NCBI GenBank assembly: GCA_009380005.1
Contig: WHSQ01000026.1
Coordinates: 1 to 40,700, forward strand
Source: Actinomycetota bacterium
GTDB lineage: Bacteria; Actinomycetota; CADDZG01; WHSQ01
Length of the DNA stretch: 40,700 bases
Reading direction: 5' to 3'
Shown here: piece after piece, positions 16,546-23,596 of the stretch
Position numbering within the stretch: position 1 is the stretch's first letter
Layout of the letters: every line of letters starts with the position of its first letter
The notes under the pieces: model-generated
Told to the model about the DNA's origin: nothing
Seen by the model: the letters and a program-made list of their open reading frames with translations, nothing else
The model's database searches: none
Position numbers and translations under genes: made by a program

Positions 16546-17781
16546 TCACGTCTCTGCGCCCGTCTCCGGATGCACGACCTCGATGTCGCCCCCCATGGCC
16601 AGAGCCTCAACCTCGGCCCGAGTGTATCCGGCCACGGCGATCAAGACCTCTGCGGTGTGTTGCCCGATGAGCGGCGGCGGCATCCTTGCCTCAGTGCCCG
16701 CTCCATCCATCCTCCACGGGGGGCCCACCACCGATATGAGACCCGCGGCCGGGTGCTCGAGGTCCGACTTGAGCCCGCGGGCGAGCACCTGCTCGTCGTT
16801 GAAGACCTCGTCGAGCGTGCGGATCGGGCCGGAGGGGACGGCGGCGGCCTCGAGACGCGCGAGCCATTCCTTCGTCGTCCGCCGCTTCAGCAGCGGCTCG
16901 AGGATCGGGTCGAGCGCGGGGCGTTCCGTGAGCCTCTTGGAGTTCGTAGAGAAGCGCTCGTCGGCCGCGAGGTCGGCAGATCCGAGCGCGTCACAGAACC
17001 GCCGCCACTGGGCGTCGTTGCCGACGCTCACGTTCAGGTAGCCGTCCGCCGTCTCGAAGGTCCCGTACGGGGAGATCGTCGGGTGCTGGTTCCCCTGCCT
17101 CGTGGGTGCCTTCCCGGTGGCGAAGTATCTGCCGGCCTGGAAGGTCAACAGAGCGATCACCGAGTCCTGCATCGCTACGTCGACGTAGCGGCCCTCTTCG
17201 GTTCGCTCCCTTTCGTACAAGCAGGCGACAACCGCGTGGGCGCCGAACATGCCGGCGACGATGTCGGAGATCGGAACTCCCACCTTCACGGGAGGACCGT
17301 CGGGGAACCCGGTGATGCTCATGAGCCCCGCCGTTCCCTGGACGATCTGGTCGTACCCCGCGCGCGGCTCGCCCTCCTGCCCGAAGCCGCTTATCGAGCA
17401 GTAGACGAGCCGGGGGTCGCGCCCTCTCAGCTCGTCCGGTCCGAGCCCGAGCTTCGCCATCGTGCCGGGGCGGAAGTTCTCGACCACGACGTCGGATCGC
17501 GCCGCCAGGTCGAGCGCAGCCCTCAGCCCGCCCTCGGACTTGAGGTTGAGGGCAACGCTCTTCTTGTTGCGGTTGATCGACAGGAAGTAGGCCGATTCCC
17601 CTCCGATGAAAGGGGGCCCCCAGTGACGGGTATCGTCACCCCGCCCGGGCACCTCGAGCTTGATCACCTCGGCCCCGAGGTCGGCGAGCACCATCGTGCC
17701 GTACGGCCCCGCCAGGGCCTGCGTGAAGTCCAGAACCCGGATACCGCTCAACGGCAGAGGACCGGCTTCTCCCTCGCTCAA
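16546..17781 (-). CDS. CaiB/BaiF type III CoA-transferase (copy B)
   Basis: A full-length (411 residues) type III CoA-transferase. N-terminal motifs are LSGIRVLDFTQALAGPYG, VLADLGAEVIKLEVPGRGDD, YFLSINRNKKSVALNL and VVVENFRPGTMAKLG. The catalytic region reads GRYVDVAMQDSVIALLTFQ with an Asp at the position that is the reactive Asp169 in formyl-CoA transferase, so this copy looks fully active. The C-terminus has LIGQHTAEVLIAVAGYTRAEV. The TTG start at 17781 is supported by GGGAGGGGGAG four bases upstream. It was once followed by a liv operon, of which a ghost remains. Substrate unknown; relatives use oxalate, carnitine, benzylsuccinate, itaconate, citramalate and others. Confidence 0.92.
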   Translation of the reverse strand: MSEGEAGPLPLSGIRVLDFTQALAGPYGTMVLADLGAEVIKLEVPGRGDDTRHWGPPFIGGESAYFLSINRNKKSVALNLKSEGGLRAALDLAARSDVVVENFRPGTMAKLGLGPDELRGRDPRLVYCSISGFGQEGEPRAGYDQIVQGTAGLMSITGFPDGPPVKVGVPISDIVAGMFGAHAVVACLYERERTEEGRYVDVAMQDSVIALLTFQAGRYFATGKAPTRQGNQHPTISPYGTFETADGYLNVSVGNDAQWRRFCDALGSADLAADERFSTNSKRLTERPALDPILEPLLKRRTTKEWLARLEAAAVPSGPIRTLDEVFNDEQVLARGLKSDLEHPAAGLISVVGPPWRMDGAGTEARMPPPLIGQHTAEVLIAVAGYTRAEVEALAMGGDIEVVHPETGAET

Positions 17782-17827
17782 CCCGCTCCCCCTCCCGCTC
17801 GGCCGGAGCCCACCAAGCCAAGGGATC

Positions 17828-18775
17828 CTAACCGCGTGGGCCGCGCACGCTCCGCGGGTGCCTTTCCGACGCTCTACTCACGAAATGAACGAGGACCCCG
17901 CACGTGCTCCTCGGATGCAAGAACGCGATCTCGCTGCGGCGCGACCCGGGCCGGCCTCGCTCGTCGATCGGCGCCGCTCCCGCTTCGCGTGCCGTGCGAA
18001 GCGCGGCCTCGATGTCCTGCACCCTGAAAGCGAGATGGTGCAGCCCCGGTCCCCGAGCCTCGACGAACCGTCCGATCGCGCCACGATCGCCTCGGGTGGA
18101 GCCTCCGGCGCTTACGCGAGCCAAGTCCGGACGCGAGCCGGGCACCTCCTCGAGGAACTCGAGCTCGCAGTCGCCCACCGTGATGAAGCAGACCCTGAGC
18201 CCCCCCACGAGCTCCGCCGGGCGCTCGTGGTACACGACGCCGTACTTGTCGCTGACGAACGACTCCACGGCGACGAGGGCCTCCGTGTCGGTCTGGCTGC
18301 TTTCGATCCGAAATCCCATCCGCTCGCAGAAGATCTCCCGAGCGACGCCGTTGTCGGCCGACGCGATGCCCACGTGGTCCATCCCTCGGACGTTCGTTTC
18401 GGCGGGCTCGCGCCCGGCCTCCTCGGATCGGGTGGCTATCTGCACGCGAACCCCGGTGGTCATCCGAGGATCGAGCCAGACCCCCCGCGCGCCGCTCGTG
18501 GCCACGAGCCCGCGCAACGTTTCACCGGCGCCAAGAGCGGCCGGTTCCTCCGCAGCGAACCCGAGATGGTGCAGACCCTCGCGGGCGGCACCCTCTGCGG
18601 CCGGATGACCGCGTCCGATGAGCTCGAGCCGGGTCTGTCCCACCACGATGGCCGCCGTGTCGGAAGAAGCAAGCGGGATCTCGGCCGGCAGCCCGAGCAC
18701 GGCGCCGAGGCGCTCGGCTGCACCGGCGGGGTCGTCGAACACGAGCCCGACGTGATCGAGGTTCATTGGGTCCAT
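17828..18775 (-). CDS. Tandem VOC-domain protein, methylmalonyl-CoA epimerase-like
   Basis: Two vicinal-oxygen-chelate modules in one chain of 315 residues. Domain 1 (about 1-125) begins MNLDHVGLVFDD and has GLHHLGFAAE; domain 2 (about 135-300) begins GMDHVGIASADNG and has CELEFLEEVPGS, GLHHLAFRVQDIEAAL and GVLVHFV. Domain 2 resembles methylmalonyl-CoA epimerase, but the final metal ligand, Glu in that enzyme (GVLVEL), is His here. Possible roles are an epimerase for a branched acyl-CoA or a ring-cleavage-type dioxygenase. I chose ATG 18775 (GAGG eight bases upstream); ATG 18766 is an alternative, while a longer start at 18835 would run into the divergent HAD gene. It lies 46 bases upstream of CoA-transferase B and may share its transcript. 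Confidence 0.78.
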   Translation of the reverse strand: MDPMNLDHVGLVFDDPAGAAERLGAVLGLPAEIPLASSDTAAIVVGQTRLELIGRGHPAAEGAAREGLHHLGFAAEEPAALGAGETLRGLVATSGARGVWLDPRMTTGVRVQIATRSEEAGREPAETNVRGMDHVGIASADNGVAREIFCERMGFRIESSQTDTEALVAVESFVSDKYGVVYHERPAELVGGLRVCFITVGDCELEFLEEVPGSRPDLARVSAGGSTRGDRGAIGRFVEARGPGLHHLAFRVQDIEAALRTAREAGAAPIDERGRPGSRRSEIAFLHPRSTCGVLVHFVSRASERHPRSVRGPRG

Positions 18776-18812
18776 CGCGGCCTCAGCGCTATCGGGAAAT
18801 AACCTTGCCGGT

Positions 18813-19472
18813 ATGCTCTCACCTGTCTGCGTCACCTTCGACGTCTACAGTGCTCTGGTCGACTCGCGCCGCGGCGCCACCGCCGCATTCGCCGAGCTGG
18901 CGCATCGGCACGCCTGGAATGTGGACCCGGAGGAGCTGTTCGACGGGTGGGATGCCCGCAACAAGGCACTCCAGGCAACGATCAAGCCCTTCGCGACGTA
19001 CAAGGCTCTGGCTCGCAGGGCCCTGGAGGACACCTACGAGGAGCTCGAGCTCGACGTCGACGCCGCGGCCGATACCGAATACCTGTTGTCGACGATCGAT
19101 CGGTGGCCTCACTATTCCGACGTCCCCGAGGGCGTCGGCTCAGTGGCCGAGGGCTTCCCCGTTGCCCTTCTCACCAATATCGACGACGACCTGCTGGCGC
19201 GCACCGACGTCGGCTTCGCGTTCGAGCGCGCGGTGACGTCTCAGCAGGCGCGCTGCTACAAACCTCATGAGCGCATCTATCGCTATGCGGAGGCGGTTCT
19301 CGGGACACCGCTGCTGCATGTTCCCGCCTCACCCCGGGACGTCGAGGGATCGATCGAGGCGGGCCTCGAGATCGTAAGGATCAAGCGACCGGTCCAGTCC
19401 CTTGCCCCCGGCTCGCCCCCGCCGGAGCTCGAGATCGACGACCTGCGCGAGCTTGCCGGGCTGCTGTCATGA
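18813..19472 (+). CDS. Second type II haloacid-dehalogenase-like HAD hydrolase
   Basis: A 219-residue HAD protein with the type II dehalogenase layout: nucleophile Asp in VTFDVYSALVD, LLTNIDDDLLART, the lysine of CYKPHERIYRYAEAVLG, and HVPASPRDVEGSIEAGL as the acidic motif. Compared with the gene at 5742 it has Ser for Gly after DVY and lacks the Asn of the YVNR motif (IVRIKRP instead), so it is a divergent paralog with probably a different substrate. It starts at ATG 18813, only 37 bases from the divergent VOC gene, and leads a plus-strand operon with crotonase 2 and the acyl-CoA dehydrogenase. Confidence 0.8.
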   Translation: MLSPVCVTFDVYSALVDSRRGATAAFAELAHRHAWNVDPEELFDGWDARNKALQATIKPFATYKALARRALEDTYEELELDVDAAADTEYLLSTIDRWPHYSDVPEGVGSVAEGFPVALLTNIDDDLLARTDVGFAFERAVTSQQARCYKPHERIYRYAEAVLGTPLLHVPASPRDVEGSIEAGLEIVRIKRPVQSLAPGSPPPELEIDDLRELAGLLS

Positions 19473-19539
19473 CGATCCTGGTGGGGTTGGTGGTCACCGG
19501 AGTCGACGTGATGGCCCCCTCGGGAGGAGAGGGCGGAAC

Positions 19540-20307
19540 GTGAGCGTCCGCATCGAGCGACCGGAGCCTCACTTGACGGCCCTGATAATCGACCGGCCCG
19601 AGCGCCGCAACGCCTTCGACACCGACACCGCCCGGCGCCTCGCCGATGCGTTCGGCGGGATCGGCCCGGAGGTGCGCGCCCTCATCGTTCACGGCGCCGG
19701 TGGACATTTCTGCTCCGGCGCCGATGTCAAAGAGCGTGAGGGGATGACCGACGAACGGTGGCAGGAGCAGCACCGCCTGTTCGAGGTCGCCTTCTCCCGG
19801 CTGAGAGCCGTCGCGGCGCCCGTCGTCGCCGCGGTCGAGGGCGTGGCTCTGGGGGGAGGGTTCGAGCTCGCGCTCTCATGCGACCTCATCGTCTGCGGGC
19901 GCTCGGCGCGCTTCTCGTTCCCCGAAGTGACCCGCGGCATCGTCCCCGGGCTCGGGGGCATGGCTCTCCTCGCCCGCCGGGCCGGACCGGGCCGGGCCAA
20001 GGAGCTCGTGCTGACCGGGCGGATCCTGGCGGCGGAGGAGGCGGCGGCCTGGGGTGTCGCCAACCTGGTGGTCGACGACGGCGACACGATGGCCCACGCC
20101 GTGGCCCTCGCCTCCACCCTCGCCGCCAACGCCCCGGTCGCGGTGCGAGAGGCGAAGAAGGCGATCGAATCAGGCTTCGGCCGCAACCTGGAGGAGACCG
20201 TCGAGATGGAGCTGGAAGCGTATTCCCGGGTCGTGCCGACCGAGGACCGCCGGGAGGGCATACGGGCCTTCAACGAGGGGCGCCCCGCTCGCTTCAAAGG
20301 GAGATGA
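19540..20307 (+). CDS. Enoyl-CoA hydratase/isomerase family protein (crotonase 2)
   Basis: Crotonase of 255 residues with a complete hydratase active site: oxyanion-hole segments HFCSGADVKEREGM and GVALGGGFELALSCD (Glu corresponding to Glu144), and FSFPEVTRGIVPGLGG (Glu corresponding to Glu164). It should hydrate a 2-enoyl-CoA to the 3-hydroxyacyl-CoA, in line with the dehydrogenase that follows. GTG 19540 is chosen for its strong leader GGAGGAGAGGG; the frame is open further upstream but that part is the end of the HAD gene read in another phase. Its stop overlaps the next start as ATGA, so the two are translationally coupled. Confidence 0.92.
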   Translation: MSVRIERPEPHLTALIIDRPERRNAFDTDTARRLADAFGGIGPEVRALIVHGAGGHFCSGADVKEREGMTDERWQEQHRLFEVAFSRLRAVAAPVVAAVEGVALGGGFELALSCDLIVCGRSARFSFPEVTRGIVPGLGGMALLARRAGPGRAKELVLTGRILAAEEAAAWGVANLVVDDGDTMAHAVALASTLAANAPVAVREAKKAIESGFGRNLEETVEMELEAYSRVVPTEDRREGIRAFNEGRPARFKGR

Positions 20308-21467
20308 CGTTGCCCGACCTCACCTTCGAGGAGCAGGCCATCGTCGACGTCGTGCGCGATTTCGTGGACGAAAGGGTCCGCCCGGTAGCGCGCGACCTGG
20401 AGCACGCCGACGCTTATCCGGAAGAGCTCATCGACCAGATGAAGTCACTCGGCGTCTTCGGGCTCGTCATCCCCACCGAATACGGCGGCGTCGGCCTTTC
20501 CACTACTTGCTTCGCCCTCGTCACCGAGGAGCTCGCCCGCGGGTGGATGAGCCTCGCGGGGGCGATGGGGGGTCACTCGGTCGTCGCCCGGCTCTTGGTT
20601 CGCTACGGCCCCGACGAGCTCCGGCGCCGGTACCTCCCTCGCATGGCCACAGGAGAGGTGAGGGCGACGATGGCGCTCACCGAGCCCGGAGGGGGTTCCG
20701 ACCTCCAGGCGATGCGCACCACCGCCATGAAAAACGAAGACCGTTACGTCGTGAACGGCTCGAAGACGTGGATCACGAATGCCGAGCACGCCGGGGTGAC
20801 CGCCCTGATGTGCAAGACGGATCCCCAGGCAGACCCCCCTTACAGGGGCATCAGCATCCTCTTGTGCGAGAGCGGGCCCGGGTTCTCCATATCGCGCTCC
20901 CTGAGCAAGCTCGGCTACAAGGGCGTCGAGAGCTGCGAGCTCTCGTTCGAGGACTACGAGGTTCCGGCCGGCATGCTGCTGGGCGGGGAAGAGGGAGAGG
21001 GCTTCGTGCAGATGATGCACGGGCTCGAGCTTGGACGGATCCAGGTGGCGGCGCGCGCCGTCGGCGTGGCCAAGGCCGCCTTCGATGCCGCCCTTCGATA
21101 CTCGCAAGAGCGCACGGCGTTCGGGAAACCCATCCACGAGCACCAGTCGATCGCCAACTACCTCGCCGACATGGCGACGAAGCTGCACGCGTCGCGCCTT
21201 CTCACACTGGATGCAGCAAGGGTTTTGGACGAGGGAAGGCGATGTGATCTCGAGGCCGGGATTGCAAAGCTCTTCGCCTCCGAAGCCTGCATGCAGATAT
21301 GCATGGATGCCATGCGGATACACGGGGCCTACGGCTACTCGACCGAGCTCGACGTCGAGCGCTACTTCCGCGACGCACCGTTGATGATCATCGGGGAGGG
21401 CACGAACGAGATCCTGCGAAACGTGATCTCCAGGGAGCTGGTCCGCCGCGACGGCATGGAGGATTAG
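20304..21467 (+). CDS. Acyl-CoA dehydrogenase
   Basis: FAD enzyme introducing the alpha-beta double bond into an acyl-CoA, 387 residues. In order: the N-terminal helical domain (FEEQAIVDVVRDFVDERVRP), the beta domain with MALTEPGGGSDLQAMRTTA and WITNAEHAG, and the C-terminal helical domain with RIQVAARAVGVAKAAFDAAL, ERTAFGKPIHEHQSI and IHGAYGYSTE. The catalytic Glu is in IIGEGTNEILRNVI near residue 370, the position used by short- and medium-chain enzymes rather than isovaleryl-CoA dehydrogenase. ATG 20304 overlaps the crotonase stop. It converges on the HMG-CoA lyase gene with four bases between the stops. An electron-transfer flavoprotein must come from elsewhere. Confidence 0.93.
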   Translation: MTLPDLTFEEQAIVDVVRDFVDERVRPVARDLEHADAYPEELIDQMKSLGVFGLVIPTEYGGVGLSTTCFALVTEELARGWMSLAGAMGGHSVVARLLVRYGPDELRRRYLPRMATGEVRATMALTEPGGGSDLQAMRTTAMKNEDRYVVNGSKTWITNAEHAGVTALMCKTDPQADPPYRGISILLCESGPGFSISRSLSKLGYKGVESCELSFEDYEVPAGMLLGGEEGEGFVQMMHGLELGRIQVAARAVGVAKAAFDAALRYSQERTAFGKPIHEHQSIANYLADMATKLHASRLLTLDAARVLDEGRRCDLEAGIAKLFASEACMQICMDAMRIHGAYGYSTELDVERYFRDAPLMIIGEGTNEILRNVISRELVRRDGMED

Positions 21468-21471
21468 CGGA

Positions 21472-22365
21472 TCAGCTCGCGACCGGTGCGAACGTCCCCG
21501 CCTTGTACACCTGTCCGGGAAGCCCTCTATCGAGCACCCCTTCCATCCACTGCGCCACCGTAACGAGCGCACCGAGGTCGATGCCGGTGTCGATGCCCTC
21601 TCCGTGAAGCAGGTAGACGAGATCCTCCGTCGCTATGTTGCCGGTGGCGCGCGGCGCGAAGGGGCAGCCTCCGAGGCCTCCGATCGAGGCATCCACGACT
21701 GCCGCCCCCGCGTCCAACGCGACGAGCGCGTTCGCAAAACCGGTGTTGCGCGTGTTGTGGAGGTGAACGCCCACCACGGGGGTGAAGCTCGTAGCCTCGG
21801 AGACGATGCGGCGGACCTGCCTCGGCACCGCCACGCCGATGGTGTCGGCGAACACGACCTCCTCGAAGCCCTTGGACACGAGGCGCTCGGCACGCTCGAG
21901 GACGCGTTCGTAGAGAACCTCGCCTTCGAACGGGCACCCGAACGAGGTGGCGATCGTGACGGTTGCCCTGATGCCGTCCTTTCTTGCCCGCTCGGCGATG
22001 CCGGCGGCCGCCCCCAACGACTCATCCACCGAGGCGTTGGAGTTCCTTTGGTTGAACGTTTCGCTTGCCGCAAACGCGAAGTGGACCTCGTCGAGCCCAC
22101 TTACAAGAAGGCGCTCGTAACCCTTCTCGTTCAAGGCAAGGCCTGCATAGGTGACGCCGGGCCGGCGGCGGATCCCCGCCACGACCTCCTCCGCCGCCGA
22201 CATCTGCGGAACCCGCTTGGGGCTCACGAAGCTCACCGCCTCGATCCGCGGCAGCCCCGTGCCCGAGAGCCGGGTGACGAGCTCGGCGCGGACGGCCGGG
22301 CTCAGCACGTTCGGCTCGTTCTGCAGACCGTCACGCGGCCCCACGTCGCAGATCGTTACTCTCAC
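21472..22365 (-). CDS. HMG-CoA lyase-family (DRE-TIM) acyl-CoA lyase
   Basis: Retro-aldol or retro-Claisen lyase of 297 residues, classically splitting 3-hydroxy-3-methylglutaryl-CoA into acetyl-CoA and acetoacetate. The metal and catalytic motifs are visible: VGPRDGLQNE near the start, FADTIGVAVPRQV, VHLHNTRNTGFANA (HxH metal ligands), and the Cys loop GGCPFAPRATGNIATED. HxHNT rather than HxHDT is a variant. GTG 22365 overlaps the stop of CoA-transferase C as GTGA; the open frame upstream belongs to that gene. Being coupled to a CoA-transferase and an aconitase, it may cleave another 3-hydroxy-acyl-CoA, such as citramalyl-CoA; this is inference. Confidence 0.88.
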   Translation of the reverse strand: MRVTICDVGPRDGLQNEPNVLSPAVRAELVTRLSGTGLPRIEAVSFVSPKRVPQMSAAEEVVAGIRRRPGVTYAGLALNEKGYERLLVSGLDEVHFAFAASETFNQRNSNASVDESLGAAAGIAERARKDGIRATVTIATSFGCPFEGEVLYERVLERAERLVSKGFEEVVFADTIGVAVPRQVRRIVSEATSFTPVVGVHLHNTRNTGFANALVALDAGAAVVDASIGGLGGCPFAPRATGNIATEDLVYLLHGEGIDTGIDLGALVTVAQWMEGVLDRGLPGQVYKAGTFAPVAS

Positions 22366-23582
22366 AGCACGCCCTCCGAGACGAGCTCGTCGATCTCCTG
22401 GTCGGACAGTCCCACGAGCCCGCCCCACACGTCACGATTGTGAACGCCCGGCTCCCACTCCCCAGACCACCTTACGGCCCCAGGCGTGTCCGAGAACTTG
22501 GGCACCACTCCCGGGCCGACGAACCTGCCGGTCTCGGGATCGTCGTGGTCCACGAGCATGTCGCGCGCCCGGTACTGAGGATCTTCGAAGATGTCGGCGA
22601 CCGAATACACGGGTCCGCATACGACCCCAGCCTCGTTTAGCACCGCGTCGATCTCCCGTGCGTCGTGGGCCGCGGCCCAATCGGCGACGATGCCCTCGAT
22701 GTCGTCCTGGTTCTCGGCGCGAGCCGAGTGGGTCGAGAACCGTTCGTCCTGAATGAGATCGGGCCTGCCCATGGCCGTGCACAGCCGGCGGAAGACGGTG
22801 TCCTGGTTGGCCGCGATCACCACCCACTTCCCGTCTTTGGACCGGAAGAGGTTGGAGGGAGCAAGGCCCCTCAACCCGGTGCCGGACGGCTCGCGCACCT
22901 GCCCGAGCCGGTCGTACTCGGGCACGATGCTCTCGAGCATCGCGAAGCAGGATTCCATCAGCGACACGTCGACGACCTGACCGGTCCCCGTGGCGGCGCG
23001 TCGGTAGACCGCGGCAAGCAACCCCTGCACCGCGAACATCGCGGCAAGCGAGTCGCCGAGCGAGATCCCTGATCGCGGCGGCGGTTGTCCGGGAAACCCG
23101 TTGATGAACCGCAATCCCCCCATTGCCTCGGCAACCGAGGCGTAACCGGCTCGGTCCGAGTAGGGACCGGACTGCCCGTAACCGGAAACCCGCACTAGGA
23201 TCATGGCCCGGTTTGCCTCTCGCAGCCTGTCGAAGCCGAGGTTCCAGCTCTCTAGCGTCCCCGGACGGAAGTTCTCGACGATCGCGTCCGACCGCTCCGC
23301 CAACCTCAGAAGCAGCGCAGGGCCCCCTTGCTTCTTCAGGTCGAGGGTGACGAGCTTCTTGTTGCGCGACTGAACCGGCCACCACAGAGCCCTTCCCTTG
23401 TAGTGGCCGCGCCCCCAATCCCGCATGGGATCCGGCTTCCCGGGAGGCTCCACCTTGATGACCTCGGCCCCCATGTCGGCAAGGAGCTTTCCGGCGAACG
23501 GTCCCGCGATGAGCGTCCCGAGCTCGATGACGCGCAGCCCCGCGAGGGGGCCTGCCGTGCCGGTATCTCCCGGAGGTCGCAT
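22362..23582 (-). CDS. CaiB/BaiF type III CoA-transferase (copy C)
   Basis: Type III CoA-transferase of 406 residues. Motifs: LAGLRVIELGTLIAGPFAG, LLADMGAEVIKVEPPGKPDP, SRNKKLVTLDL, IVENFRPGTLESWNLG and RVSGYGQSGPYS. The catalytic segment is GQVVDVSLMESCFAMLE, with Glu where copy B has Asp. The C-terminal half contains VVCGPVYSVADIFEDPQYRARDM, found in family members that use short dicarboxylates. ATG 23582 starts 14 bases after the aconitase stop, and the gene overlaps the lyase by four bases, so all three form one operon. It most likely activates the product of the aconitase-like hydratase. It is clearly more distant from A and B than they are from each other. Confidence 0.92.
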   Translation of the reverse strand: MRPPGDTGTAGPLAGLRVIELGTLIAGPFAGKLLADMGAEVIKVEPPGKPDPMRDWGRGHYKGRALWWPVQSRNKKLVTLDLKKQGGPALLLRLAERSDAIVENFRPGTLESWNLGFDRLREANRAMILVRVSGYGQSGPYSDRAGYASVAEAMGGLRFINGFPGQPPPRSGISLGDSLAAMFAVQGLLAAVYRRAATGTGQVVDVSLMESCFAMLESIVPEYDRLGQVREPSGTGLRGLAPSNLFRSKDGKWVVIAANQDTVFRRLCTAMGRPDLIQDERFSTHSARAENQDDIEGIVADWAAAHDAREIDAVLNEAGVVCGPVYSVADIFEDPQYRARDMLVDHDDPETGRFVGPGVVPKFSDTPGAVRWSGEWEPGVHNRDVWGGLVGLSDQEIDELVSEGVL

Positions 23583-23596
23583 GGTGTCCTCAGGCG

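Noticed and set aside
16501-18027. Long plus-strand open frame of 508 codons
   Set aside because: Antisense to CoA-transferase B and the VOC gene, which have clear families; no independent motif.
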